From: Algoriphagus zhangzhouensis
GTDB taxonomy: Bacteria > Bacteroidota > Bacteroidia > Cytophagales > Cyclobacteriaceae
DNA: 64,000 nt
Assembly (NCBI RefSeq): GCF_900148515.1
Contig: NZ_FRXN01000001.1
Location: 1 to 64,000, forward strand
Direction: 5' to 3'
Numbering within the stretch: position 1 is the stretch's first letter; every line of letters starts with the position of its first letter. The notes beneath the pieces were generated by a model, which was not told the DNA's origin, did not search any database, and worked only from the letters and a program-made list of their open reading frames with translations. Below, piece after piece: positions 38,149 through 47,731 of this stretch. The translations under genes and the position numbers were made by a program.

Positions 38149-38931
38149 ATGTCAAAACCACTTATTCTCGTCTCAAATGACGATGGAATTACCTCAAAAG
38201 GAATCCGCGTTTTAGTATCAATCATGAAGAAACTGGGGGACGTGGTGGTAGTTGCACCAGATAGTCCTCAGTCAGGAATGGGGCATGCTATTACTATTGG
38301 TGAAACACTCAGATTAGCTGAAGAAGATATTTTTGAAGGTGTCACCGCATACAAGTCGAGTGGAACTCCAGCTGATTGTGTAAAGATTGCCAAACATTAT
38401 GTATTAAAAGACAGAACACCGGATTTGGTTGTTAGTGGGATCAATCATGGATCGAATACTTCAATTTCAGTTTTGTATTCTGGTACCATGTCCGCTGCCA
38501 TTGAGGGAGCTTTAGAAGGATATCCTTCCATAGGGTTTAGTTTATGTGATTACTCTTCCAAAGCCGATTTTTCACATATAGAAGAGTGGGTGGAAAAGAT
38601 CGCAAGACAAGTATTGGAAAACGGAATTGCTAAAGGAGTTGCATTAAATGTGAATTTTCCTCCTAAACAAAATGAACCTATTCAAGGCGTAAAAGTTTGC
38701 CGTCAGGCGGATGCCAAATGGCAGGAAGAATTCGACGAGCGATTTGATCCAACAGGTAGAAAGTATTTTTGGTTAGCAGGTAACTTCGTGAATTTCGATA
38801 AAGGAGAGGATAATGATGAATGGGCAATAGCCAATAATTATGTATCCATCGTTCCTTGCCAATATGACTTAACAGCACATCATGCTATTTCTCAGATGAA
38901 TAAAGATTGGGATTGGGAAAAACTGAAATAA
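38149..38931 (+). CDS. surE: 5'/3'-nucleotidase SurE
   Basis: 260 residues. The metal-binding start ILVSNDDGI is the family signature, followed by VVAPDSPQSGMGHAIT and the conserved VVSGINHGSN and YSGTMSAAIEG. It hydrolyses nucleoside monophosphates and short polyphosphates in the cytoplasm. It begins three bases after the second unknown secreted protein; a functional link is not evident. Length is typical. Confidence 0.95.
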   Translation: MSKPLILVSNDDGITSKGIRVLVSIMKKLGDVVVVAPDSPQSGMGHAITIGETLRLAEEDIFEGVTAYKSSGTPADCVKIAKHYVLKDRTPDLVVSGINHGSNTSISVLYSGTMSAAIEGALEGYPSIGFSLCDYSSKADFSHIEEWVEKIARQVLENGIAKGVALNVNFPPKQNEPIQGVKVCRQADAKWQEEFDERFDPTGRKYFWLAGNFVNFDKGEDNDEWAIANNYVSIVPCQYDLTAHHAISQMNKDWDWEKLK

Positions 38932-38997
38932 ATTAATTTTTAGCTAATCTGGACCACTTAATCTTCTCGTATATAGGTCATTATCGTTCCAGAAAAA

Positions 38998-39026
38998 TTT
39001 GGATTCCCCTTAATCTAATTAATTTG
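38998..39026 (+). promoter_or_regulatory. Candidate Bacteroidota-type promoter of the histidine kinase
   Basis: TTTG at 38998-39001 and TTAATTTG at 39019-39026 are 17 bases apart. The second element matches TAnnTTTG at five of its six fixed positions. Transcription would start near 39033, just before the GTG at 39050. Confidence 0.35.
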
Positions 39027-39049
39027 CAAGTTCAAATTTCAATTAAAGC

Positions 39050-41017
39050 GTGAGAAAGTACTGGATTCATTTTAGTATTCTATTCTTTTGTCTATTTGTA
39101 AGCCCCACTATTCATGCACAAAATGTGCAATTGGACAGTTTGAGGTCACTTTTGTCTAATTCTAAAAGTGAAGAAAGAGTTGATTTATTAGTTGAACTTT
39201 CATTTTTACTTCGAGAAATCAATCAAGCCGAAGCTATGGAATTTGCTGTGGAGGCTGAGAAACTGGCTATTGAAATTCAGGATTTACCTGGTGAATCCAA
39301 AGCAAAAGAGAATATTAGCTGGGTTTATTACAGAACTGGGTATTGGCAAAAGGCTTTTGAATATGCTGAGGATGCCTACCAGTTATCTTTAGAGGCTGGA
39401 GATGAATTAGGTGCCGCTCGTGTCTTAAATAATATGGGGGCCTTGTATTATGAGCAGCAAAATTTTAGAATGGCAATTCGCCAATTTAAGCGTGCTTATG
39501 AAATCAGTAAAAACTCTGATGACCTATATACCCAAATTCGGAGCCTTAACAATGTGGCCTTTAATTATAGCCAGTTAGGAGTCTTGGATTCGGCAATGTT
39601 TTTTGCTCAAAAGGCAATCCAAACAAATGAAAATGCCGGTTCACCTTATTTGACATCATTTTCAAATAGGGTAATTGGAGATGTTTTTTTGGCCAGAGGT
39701 CAATTGGATTCTGCTGAAACTTATTTTGAGACATCCTTGGATATGGCTCGCAAACAAGGGATTTCTACTACAATTGCCAGTGTTATTCATCGATTAGGAA
39801 ATACATATATCCAGTTAGGTAAGCTAAACAATGCTCAAGAGGTTCTAGAGGAGGGAATTGCTTTGTCCCAAGCCCATAATTTGAGGGATGAATTAGCAAA
39901 AAGCCATAAATATTTGGCCGAAGTTTACAGAAAAAGAGGTGATATTCCATCCGCATTTGACCATCAAAGTTTGTATTTGGCTATCAATGATTCTTTGGTA
40001 GATAAATCGAATCGGGATAGAATGGCTTTAATGCAGGGTATGTTTGAGCAAAATTTGGAGAAATCTGAATTAGAATTGCTAAAAGCTCAAAATGAGAATC
40101 AGGCAAATAAACTTGACTTTATAAAAAAGGTAGTTTGGATAATTTCCATTGCGGCCATTTTGATTTTTGGATTGTTGATTTGGTTGTTCCGTTTGAATAG
40201 AAATGTTGAGAAATTCAATACAGAGTTAGTCAAACAGCAAAAATTGATTGAAGATCAAAACTCTGCTTTGGAGGCTAAATCTGCGGAGTTAGAAGAAATC
40301 AATCAGACCAAAAACAAGCTTTTTTCAATTCTAGGGCATGACTTAAGAGGACCTGTAGGTCAGGTGAAGGCAATTGTGGATTTGGCAACTACTACCCATT
40401 TAAATCAAGATGAGTTTGCCGAATTATTGAATTCAATGAAAAAGGATTTAGATACAGTCCATTTTACCTTGACCAATACCTTAAAATGGTCTACTGCTCA
40501 AATGGAAGGTTTTAAAGTATTTCTTACAGAATTCAATCTAAGAGATGTTGTTGATACAACTATATCGCTTTTAAGCACCCAGATTAAAGCCAAGAACATT
40601 GAAGTTTTGGTTCATATGCCAGAAAAATTGCCAGTATACTTGGATAGGGATATCATGGAAGTAGTGGTGAGAAATATTTTGAATAATGCCATCAAATATT
40701 CTCAAAACGGTAAATCCATTGAAGTCAATGTTCAAGAGATAGATGGGGTTTTAAACTGGTGTGTGAAAGATGAGGGGACAGGAATGACTCCAGAGCAAGT
40801 CAAAGAGATCTTGAGTTCCAAAATCTCCTTGACAAATTCTAAACTTGGAACTAATAGAGAAAAAGGTTCTGGTTTGGGATTACAGGTTTGTAAGGAATTT
40901 ATCCGGATGTGTGATGGGGAATTATTGATCGAAAGTGAGCTTGGGAAAGGCTCTAGATTTTGTGTTAGTATCCCAGATAAACTTCCGAAAAAGCTACTTG
41001 ATCCTGTGAATTCTTAA
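39050..41017 (+). CDS. Sensor histidine kinase with TPR sensor domain
   Basis: 655 residues with a GTG start. The signal peptide ends near TIHAQ. About seven TPR-like repeats fill residues 40-310 in the periplasm. A transmembrane helix (360-380) and a coiled coil (385-420) lead to the H box FSILGHDLRGP (His430), N box NNAIKYS (545-551), G1 DEGTGM (574-579) and G2 GSGLGL (606-611). No receiver domain is attached and no response-regulator gene is adjacent, so the partner is elsewhere. Its last 24 bases overlap the end of the convergent gene on the minus strand. Confidence 0.92.
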   Translation: MRKYWIHFSILFFCLFVSPTIHAQNVQLDSLRSLLSNSKSEERVDLLVELSFLLREINQAEAMEFAVEAEKLAIEIQDLPGESKAKENISWVYYRTGYWQKAFEYAEDAYQLSLEAGDELGAARVLNNMGALYYEQQNFRMAIRQFKRAYEISKNSDDLYTQIRSLNNVAFNYSQLGVLDSAMFFAQKAIQTNENAGSPYLTSFSNRVIGDVFLARGQLDSAETYFETSLDMARKQGISTTIASVIHRLGNTYIQLGKLNNAQEVLEEGIALSQAHNLRDELAKSHKYLAEVYRKRGDIPSAFDHQSLYLAINDSLVDKSNRDRMALMQGMFEQNLEKSELELLKAQNENQANKLDFIKKVVWIISIAAILIFGLLIWLFRLNRNVEKFNTELVKQQKLIEDQNSALEAKSAELEEINQTKNKLFSILGHDLRGPVGQVKAIVDLATTTHLNQDEFAELLNSMKKDLDTVHFTLTNTLKWSTAQMEGFKVFLTEFNLRDVVDTTISLLSTQIKAKNIEVLVHMPEKLPVYLDRDIMEVVVRNILNNAIKYSQNGKSIEVNVQEIDGVLNWCVKDEGTGMTPEQVKEILSSKISLTNSKLGTNREKGSGLGLQVCKEFIRMCDGELLIESELGKGSRFCVSIPDKLPKKLLDPVNS

Positions 41018-41860
41018 AAATTCTTTAGGAGGGATCGATTCCTTGAGGATTCCAAGCTTGACCATCTTTTCCATCGAATTTTTTATTTCTCCTAGACTCA
41101 CCGTTTCAGTTGTAGCCCATTTGGTTTGGGAAATCCAAGATTTCACATCTTTTTCCTGAAGTTCATAAGCCATGGAAATTGCTCGTATAGTTTCAGGTTT
41201 AGAATTTTCCAATCGATAGGCTTCCTCATACACCAAATCTCTCAATTGGAAGATCTCTTTGCCAAAATCATTCAAAGCTTGATCACTTGCGATAATTGAA
41301 AAGCAAGGCCAGGGGCTTGGGATCTCCCCAATTCTTTTCATTTGTTTGGAGTCAACCCATGGTTTGGTTGTGAATTTTTCCCAAAGGAATAGACCGTCAG
41401 GATTCGTTTTATATGCTTCTAAAGCTCCCGGTAAATTGGTGACCACTTCAAATTGTAGAGTGTCAGGATTCCAGTTTTCTCTTTCTGCAAGGGCAAGGCC
41501 CATTAAGTTTGATCCAGATCCTGGTCTGCTGATGTAGAATAGGGGATTGGAGATGTCAGCCAGTTCATTGATTTTGCTATTTGCTCCAACATGAATTCCC
41601 CAAATTAGAGGGGAAATCACATGGTAGCCGATCATCTTGGAAGGGTTTCCAGATTCAAAATCTTTTAGAAAACTCTCCGTTAAAACCAGTGCAATTTCAG
41701 TTTCTCCATTTCTGAGGGCTAGATTCATCTGGCCTGATCCTCTGCTTTCATCTATCCATTCTAGCTCCACATCATTTTCTAAAAATGGTTGATTTTGGAT
41801 GACATTTTTCCAAGGGAAATTGAAGTGTTCAGGAACACCGGTTACTCGTAGGGTTTTCAT
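40994..41860 (-). CDS. Periplasmic-binding-protein-like (PBP2-fold) protein without signal peptide
   Basis: 288 residues. LRVTGVPEHFNFPW, LALRNGETEIALVLTES and ISRPGSGSNLMGLALAE fit the type 2 binding-protein fold, of the kind called Ca3427-like in fungi and bacteria. No signal peptide or lipobox is present, so it would act in the cytoplasm, perhaps as a small-molecule binding or pyrimidine/thiamine-precursor-related protein. No ABC transporter genes are near. It overlaps the histidine kinase end by 24 bases on the opposite strand. The fold is likely; the function is unknown. Confidence 0.65.
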   Translation of the reverse strand: MKTLRVTGVPEHFNFPWKNVIQNQPFLENDVELEWIDESRGSGQMNLALRNGETEIALVLTESFLKDFESGNPSKMIGYHVISPLIWGIHVGANSKINELADISNPLFYISRPGSGSNLMGLALAERENWNPDTLQFEVVTNLPGALEAYKTNPDGLFLWEKFTTKPWVDSKQMKRIGEIPSPWPCFSIIASDQALNDFGKEIFQLRDLVYEEAYRLENSKPETIRAISMAYELQEKDVKSWISQTKWATTETVSLGEIKNSMEKMVKLGILKESIPPKEFLRIHRIK

Positions 41861-42022
41861 TTATTTGGGTTTTTGCAAAAGTAATAGGAAGGTATTAGAA
41901 AAGACCTTTTTTCTAATTGAAAGGGGAATTAAAGTCCTAAATGGATTGATTTGGAGGCGAAAATAAATTCAGATTTAGAATATTCCAATTTCGTTTTTTT
42001 ATCAAATCTGCCGATCCCAATC

Positions 42023-44458
42023 TTAGAATAATCCTGAAATTGTAATTGGTTCTTTACTATGGTCAAACTCTATGAAGGATAGATTTTTAATTTCATAAAA
42101 TGGATGATCATGTTCAGGAAGAGGATCAAATTCGGACAGTTTTTCTAAGAAAGCGAAGTCTTCTTTTTTTAAACTTTGACTCTTTCCTTCAATACTCAAG
42201 ACATCTGTTTGGAACCCGTGGAGGTAAACACGAATCCTTTTATAAGAAGCCTTTCTTTTACCTTCCACAGGACCAAATGATAAAGTCATTTGTTTGGGAG
42301 AATAACTGATTTCTCTTTTGAAATAATCATTTTCTAAGTATTGGAAAGATTCTCCATCATCTTCGTATTGTAAAAATGCTCCTTCTTGCTCGCTGCAATA
42401 TACATGAACTCGCAAGACCTGATCATGAGATTCTCCAGTGTGCGAAATATCAGATTGCATAGTGAAAACAGAACCTCCTTTCACAAAAACTGGAAGATAA
42501 TTTAAAGGGCAATCAACATAGATTTCTTTTCCACCAGTAAGAAATTCATCAGAATATAGGTTGTACCAGTTACCTTTTGGTAGATAAACTTTCGTGATTT
42601 CTTTAGTACCCTCGACCGGAGCTACTAAAAACGTATCGCAAAATAGATATTGGTTTTGGTAGGCTGATTGGTAAATTTTTGCGTCTTGAGGATAGGCTAT
42701 AGCTAAGCTTGAGTTGATTGGAAGTCCATTTTGGGAGGATTCATAGAACTTGGAGTAAATCGTGGGGAGGAGCTTATACCTTAGCTTTATATAGTTTCTA
42801 CAAATTTCTTCCACTTCTTCACCAAATGCCCAAGGCTCTGCATCATTGCTATTGATCATAGAATGTGCACGAAATAGGGGCGTAAAAGCTCCGATGCTCA
42901 TCCACCTTGCATAAAGAGATTTGGTAGCTTCTCCTGCAAAACCTCCTACATCAAATCCTGCGAAAGGCACTCCGCTCAAGCCTAGGCTATTTACGAGTCT
43001 TACTCCTGCTAGCATATGTTCTTCAGTAGCGACATTATCGCCAGTCCAGGCAGCAGCATAGCGCTGGACTCCAGCAAATCCAGATCGAGTCAATACAAAT
43101 GGGCGAAGGTTTTTATTTTGAAATATTGACCCTTCTTGAGCTGCACGGGCCATTTGCATCCCATATACATTTCTGGCTTTCCTATGCGAGACTTCCTCTC
43201 CTTCAAAGTCAAACTCAATCAAATTTGGAGTGAATTGTCCCCAGGATGCTGGCTCGTTCATATCTGTCCAAAAGCCATCTACTCCGGCTTCAGTGTAAAA
43301 TTCCATTTTTTCAGCCCACCACTTTCTGGTTTTCTCATTTGTGAAATCAGGGAAAGCGCACCAGCCAGGCCAAACTTGACCTTGATATTCTTCTCCATCA
43401 GGATACTTTACGAATAATCCAGATGATTTTCCTTCTAGGTAAGGCTTATAATTTTCATCAGCTTTGATTCCTGGGTCCATGATGACTACTACCCGGAAAC
43501 CCTTTGATTTGAGGTGTTTGATCAAAGATTTTGGATCTGGGAATTTGATTCCGTCGAACGTGAAAACCTTGTATTCCTCCATATGATGGATGTCCAGGTA
43601 AATCACATCAGCCGGAATATCTTTGTCTCTGAAAGTCTGGGCCAGAGTCTTTACTTCAGACTCAGGATAATAACTATAGCGGCATTGCTGAAAGCCCAAT
43701 GACCAAAGAGGAGGGAGCTGCATTTTTCCGGTTAAGTCGCTGTATTTGGAGATAATTGCCCCAATGTCTTGGTCATGGATAAAGTAATAATCCATTTCCC
43801 CATCCTCAGATGAGAAATACATAAATCGATTGGTACTTGCACCAAAGTTGAAAACTGATTTATGAGTGTTGTCAAAGTAAACCCCATAAGCGCCATTTTC
43901 ATGGATTCCCAAATAGAATGGAATGCTCATGTATAAAGGATCATCCCCGGTGCCGTAAGCAAAGTAGTCTGTATTCCAGTTGATGTAGGCTTGTCCCGCT
44001 CGGTTGAGATTCCCGGTTTTTTCCCCAAGACCTATGAATTTTTCATCCTTTTGAACCTTCTTATAACAAGTTACTTCAGTTCCAATCCAAGAGATGCCAA
44101 GAGGGTCGTCTTGATTTAAGACATTTCCATTTTTGTCAAAAAAAGTGCAGGTAAAAGGGGAGAAGGTGAGTGTTAATGAGATCTCGCTAGTTGTGATTGA
44201 AATGATATCCTTTGACTCAATGATGCTGAATTCTGGTTCAGAATCATTTGGTATGATAGAATAAGGGTTAGAGGTGATCTTTTGGTATTTACTAGCTTGT
44301 ACCCGGATTACATTTTCATTGCAGATTGTGATTTGAAAGTATCCATTTTCAGTTTTACCGAATATCCCATTTTCAGTTTTGGACCAATTTTCTAAAGAGC
44401 CAAGACTCTTATGCTTTGCGGAAGAAGAAAATTCATTTTCTAAATTATTATTGCTCAT
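42023..44458 (-). CDS. GH31 alpha-glucosidase family glycoside hydrolase
   Basis: 811 residues with no signal peptide, so cytoplasmic. The GH31 catalytic motif is FWTDMNEPA (nucleophile Asp399), and the acid/base aspartate is in AAWTGDN (Asp474). An N-terminal beta-sandwich and C-terminal beta domains complete the family layout. It would split alpha-linked glucose (maltose-type or related) from imported oligosaccharides. A LacI-family regulator lies 119 bases upstream on the same strand and is the likely controller. Confidence 0.93.
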   Translation of the reverse strand: MSNNNLENEFSSSAKHKSLGSLENWSKTENGIFGKTENGYFQITICNENVIRVQASKYQKITSNPYSIIPNDSEPEFSIIESKDIISITTSEISLTLTFSPFTCTFFDKNGNVLNQDDPLGISWIGTEVTCYKKVQKDEKFIGLGEKTGNLNRAGQAYINWNTDYFAYGTGDDPLYMSIPFYLGIHENGAYGVYFDNTHKSVFNFGASTNRFMYFSSEDGEMDYYFIHDQDIGAIISKYSDLTGKMQLPPLWSLGFQQCRYSYYPESEVKTLAQTFRDKDIPADVIYLDIHHMEEYKVFTFDGIKFPDPKSLIKHLKSKGFRVVVIMDPGIKADENYKPYLEGKSSGLFVKYPDGEEYQGQVWPGWCAFPDFTNEKTRKWWAEKMEFYTEAGVDGFWTDMNEPASWGQFTPNLIEFDFEGEEVSHRKARNVYGMQMARAAQEGSIFQNKNLRPFVLTRSGFAGVQRYAAAWTGDNVATEEHMLAGVRLVNSLGLSGVPFAGFDVGGFAGEATKSLYARWMSIGAFTPLFRAHSMINSNDAEPWAFGEEVEEICRNYIKLRYKLLPTIYSKFYESSQNGLPINSSLAIAYPQDAKIYQSAYQNQYLFCDTFLVAPVEGTKEITKVYLPKGNWYNLYSDEFLTGGKEIYVDCPLNYLPVFVKGGSVFTMQSDISHTGESHDQVLRVHVYCSEQEGAFLQYEDDGESFQYLENDYFKREISYSPKQMTLSFGPVEGKRKASYKRIRVYLHGFQTDVLSIEGKSQSLKKEDFAFLEKLSEFDPLPEHDHPFYEIKNLSFIEFDHSKEPITISGLF

Positions 44459-44577
44459 GACTCTCCGGATTTAATTAGGAGCTGAAAGCTAATCTAGAAA
44501 TGATAGAGGTTCAAGAAAATTGTTGGCTTATTGTTTTGTATTAGGTAATTGCAAAGAGTAATATGAGAAGTCACGGA

Positions 44578-45621
44578 TCATGACTTTTTATGGAGTCTCA
44601 TCGAAGATTTTCGGATGAAAAGCTCTGTGTTCAAGGTTATAGAATTTGGAATGGTGTCTAATTCTACCTTCTTCTCAATTATATCAAGAAGTAACTCTGT
44701 AGCTTTCTTGCCCATTTGAATTCCTGGCTGTGAGACTGATGTCAAACCTGGCTCGAGCATTGTGCAAAATTGCCAATTACTAAAGCCAACAATCCCGATT
44801 TCTTCAGGAATTCTGTAACCAGAATCTCTACATGCCATCATTACACCTACAGCAGCCATATCATTATTTGCAAAGAATGCGTCAGGTCTTGGGTTAAGTT
44901 GATCTAGCATGCTTAAAGCCAATCTTTTTCCCTCCTCGTTAGTACCCATTGGACACTCAAGGATCATTTCTTCTCGGATAGGCATGCCATGATTTGCAAG
45001 AGCTTCACGATAACCTCTTTCTCTTTCTTGAGAAATTTTCAAATTTTTAGGACCTGTCAAATGTGCAATATTTTCATAGCCCTGAGAAATTAAGTGGGAA
45101 ACTGCATTATAGGCTCCCTCAAAGTCATCCACTTTTACATTTATTGAGTTGGGGATGTCTGGGATCCGGTCAAAAAAGATAATTGGAAATCCTTGGTCAA
45201 TAATATTTTCGAAATGCGAAAATTCTGTAGTTTCTTTAGAATAGCTGATCAAAAAGCCATCAATTTGGTTAGAAAGCATCGCTTCTATACTTGATTTTTC
45301 CTTGTCCAATTTTTCATTGGTTTGAGTTAAAATCACATTGTAACCTCTCTTTTTGGCAATTTCCTCAATTCCAGAAATCACTGTAGAGAAGAAGAAGTGC
45401 ACGACCTCTGGAACAATGACTGCAATGTTGAATGATCGGTTTTTTCGTAAAGAAAGTGCTATGGCATTGGGCCTATAATTTAGCTTTATTGCCATCTCTT
45501 TCACTTTCCTTTTTGTCTCCTCACTTATCCCTGGGTAATCCTTCAGAGCTCTGGAAACGGTCGAGAAAGAAATCTTTAATTCTCTTGCAATATCCTTGAT
45601 TGTGGCTTGCCCGTTTTTCAT
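44578..45621 (-). CDS. LacI-family transcriptional regulator
   Basis: 347 residues. The N-terminal helix-turn-helix and hinge (ATIKDIARELKISFSTVSRALKDYPGIS, then NYRPNAIALSLR) belong to the LacI/GalR family. It is followed by a periplasmic-binding-like effector domain (IAVIVPEVVHFFFSTVISGIEE, FANNDMAAVGVM, IGIVGFSN). The effector is probably a sugar. A candidate operator with a central CG lies at 45766-45779, between this gene and fbaA, and could control both directions. GH31 lies just downstream on the same strand. Confidence 0.93.
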   Translation of the reverse strand: MKNGQATIKDIARELKISFSTVSRALKDYPGISEETKRKVKEMAIKLNYRPNAIALSLRKNRSFNIAVIVPEVVHFFFSTVISGIEEIAKKRGYNVILTQTNEKLDKEKSSIEAMLSNQIDGFLISYSKETTEFSHFENIIDQGFPIIFFDRIPDIPNSINVKVDDFEGAYNAVSHLISQGYENIAHLTGPKNLKISQERERGYREALANHGMPIREEMILECPMGTNEEGKRLALSMLDQLNPRPDAFFANNDMAAVGVMMACRDSGYRIPEEIGIVGFSNWQFCTMLEPGLTSVSQPGIQMGKKATELLLDIIEKKVELDTIPNSITLNTELFIRKSSMRLHKKS

Positions 45622-46109
45622 AAAATTAGATTATTCTGAGATTTGAATATATGAGAAATTGTTTCAATCTGATGTAAGGTTAGTGATGTAATATTTATTG
45701 TTTAATTATAAAATATTGAAAATGAGGGAATTAATTTTCAAATTATAAAATAAGTTTAATTTGTTTGCAATCGTTTGCATTGTATTTTTTGTATAAAAAT
45801 CGCTTAAATGGCAATTAATATTGTCCCATATTTAGATTTCAGCTAATAAAATTTTATTAAATCAAGAATTATGTATTTGAAATTCAAAATAAGTTGTACT
45901 ATTCTAATATTTTGAGCAAATGGACAGCTGAAAAATTAGTTTTTTATTTTTCAGAATAGTAAAAGGATTTTATGGGGTTTAGTAGAATATTCTCCGATTT
46001 CAAATTGGAATAGGGGAATTTTATTGCAGGGATTTATATCTTTGAAGCGTTTGAAAGCAGACAGGCGTGTTTTAGCGCTTTTAGAAAAATAACCAAACCT
46101 AACTCAAAC
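45622..46109. promoter_or_regulatory. AT-rich divergent control region of the LacI regulator and fbaA
   Basis: No coding frame was seen in these 488 bases. They hold a LacI-type operator candidate (45766-45779) and TATCTTTG at 46037-46044, an exact match to the TAnnTTTG -7 element, which would place a start near 46051. No TTG lies at the usual 17-23 base distance upstream of it. The rest is low-complexity A/T sequence. Confidence 0.4.
45766..45779. promoter_or_regulatory. Candidate LacI-family operator
   Basis: TGCAATCGTTTGCA is a 14-base near-palindrome centred on CG; its half sites TGCAATC and GTTTGCA differ from perfect symmetry at one position. A central CG with TGCAA arms is typical of LacI/GalR operators. 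It lies about 145 bases upstream of the LacI-family start, with fbaA on the other side. Confidence 0.5.
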
Positions 46110-47171
46110 ATGAAATTTAAACCTGGTGTAAAATATGGTCAGGAACTCAGAGATCTTTACGCTTATGCGAAAGAGAATGAGTTTGCTATGCCAGCAGTGA
46201 ATGTTATTGGTACTAATTCAGTGAATGCTGTTTTGGAAACCGCCAAGAAATTAAATTCTCCGGTAATTATTCAGTTCTCCAATGGTGGAGCACAGTTTTT
46301 TGCAGGTAAAGGACTTGCTAATGATAAGCAGCAGGCAAGCATTGCGGGAGCGATCTCTGGAGCTCATCACGTTCACCAAATGGCTGAAGCTTATGGTGTG
46401 CCTGTAATTTTGCATACTGACCATGCGGCTAAAAAATTGTTGCCTTGGATTGATGGTATGTTGGAAGCCGGAAAAGCTTATTATTCGGCTAATGGAAGAC
46501 CTTTGTTCTCCTCCCATATGTTGGATCTTTCAGAAGAACCTTTGGAAGAGAATGTGGAGATTTCTTGCAACTATTTCAAACAATTCGAAAAGCTTCAAAT
46601 GGCGATCGAAATTGAATTGGGAGTAACTGGTGGGGAAGAAGATGGAGTAGATAATACTGATATCGACTCTTCAAAATTGTATACCCAACCTGAAGAAGTT
46701 GCTTACGCTTATGAGAACTTGAAGCAAATCGGTGACTTGTTTACCATTGCAGCCGCTTTCGGAAATGTTCATGGGGTATACAAGCCAGGAAACGTAAGCC
46801 TAAAGCCAATCATCTTAAAAAACTCTCAGGACTATATTAATGAAAAATATGGCTTGAGTGGAAAACCATTGAATTTTGTATTCCATGGTGGATCTGGATC
46901 TTCCGTTGAGGAAATCAGAGAAGCTAACTCTTATGGTTCTATCAAAATGAATATCGATACAGATATGCAGTGGGCTATGTGGGAAGGTATTTTGAATTAC
47001 TACAAAAAGAATGAAGGATATCTTCAGACACAATTGGGTAACCCAGAAGGTCCTGATAGTCCAAATAAGAAATTCTACGATCCTCGCGTATGGTTAAGAA
47101 AAGGCGAAGAGAACTTCGTGAAGCGCTTGGAAATGGCCTTCGATATGCTGAATGCAGTTAACAGAAACTAA
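46110..47171 (+). CDS. fbaA: Class II fructose-bisphosphate aldolase
   Basis: 353 residues of the class IIA (E. coli FbaA) type. Zinc ligands lie in ILHTDHAAKK, in FGNVHGVYKPGN and in FHGGSGSS; the catalytic segment is IEIELGVTGGEEDGVD. It splits fructose-1,6-bisphosphate in glycolysis and works in reverse in gluconeogenesis. It is a single-gene unit with its own upstream control region and a strong terminator. The candidate LacI-type operator suggests sugar-dependent regulation. Confidence 0.96.
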   Translation: MKFKPGVKYGQELRDLYAYAKENEFAMPAVNVIGTNSVNAVLETAKKLNSPVIIQFSNGGAQFFAGKGLANDKQQASIAGAISGAHHVHQMAEAYGVPVILHTDHAAKKLLPWIDGMLEAGKAYYSANGRPLFSSHMLDLSEEPLEENVEISCNYFKQFEKLQMAIEIELGVTGGEEDGVDNTDIDSSKLYTQPEEVAYAYENLKQIGDLFTIAAAFGNVHGVYKPGNVSLKPIILKNSQDYINEKYGLSGKPLNFVFHGGSGSSVEEIREANSYGSIKMNIDTDMQWAMWEGILNYYKKNEGYLQTQLGNPEGPDSPNKKFYDPRVWLRKGEENFVKRLEMAFDMLNAVNRN

Positions 47172-47178
47172 TCAAAAT

Positions 47179-47208
47179 AAAAAAGTCACTCTTTCGAGTG
47201 ACTTTTTT
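47179..47208 (+). terminator. Rho-independent terminator of fbaA
   Basis: AAAAAAGTCACTC pairs perfectly with GAGTGACTTTTTT around TTTC. The symmetry makes it functional in both directions. Confidence 0.9.
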
Positions 47209-47731
47209 ATTTGTTCATTTTTAGAACTGCCTTCCCTCAATTTGGGGAGCACTTACTCAGTGTTTATATAGGCGGAGTTTTTTTAATTGAAAAGAGTTAG
47301 GTCTATGAGCTTTTTGATTTAGATTTGAAACTGAAATACGCTTTGAAGCTTTTATGGTATTTATTTTGATCAAGAGAGTTTGAAAGACTGCTGTATGCTA
47401 GTTTATCCAGCTATTTTTGAAAAAGGAAATTTTAAGCCCAAAATCACCCATCTCCTTTTTGAAAATGCTTTTGCAGGAAGGTGAAATTTATACTTTATTA
47501 AGTTTGATAGAATTTTAATTAGCTTTAATTGATTTTTATTTTGTGAAACTTATTGATTTTCAAGGAAATGATTCGGGGTGTGATATTTCTGATTTATTTA
47601 TTTGAGATCTAGAAACTTAACAATAAAATCAACGAATTAATCCGCCACTCTACGAATTTTAGAGATGATTTAGGGAGATTTTCTTTATGTTTGCCAAGCC
47701 TAGTAATATAATATAGATAGACCAATTGAAT
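47209..47731 (+). other. Non-coding leader region of the polysaccharide cluster
   Basis: About 520 bases with no coding frame of note. It is A/T-rich, with several poly-T and poly-A stretches. A TTTG at 47689-47692, some 40 bases before the wza-like ATG, could belong to a promoter, but no convincing paired element was found. I see no JUMPstart-like sequence and no tRNA or riboswitch. Confidence 0.5.

Noticed and set aside
42100..43702. Plus-strand ORFs opposite the GH31 gene
   Set aside because: They are shadows of a firmly recognised minus-strand gene.
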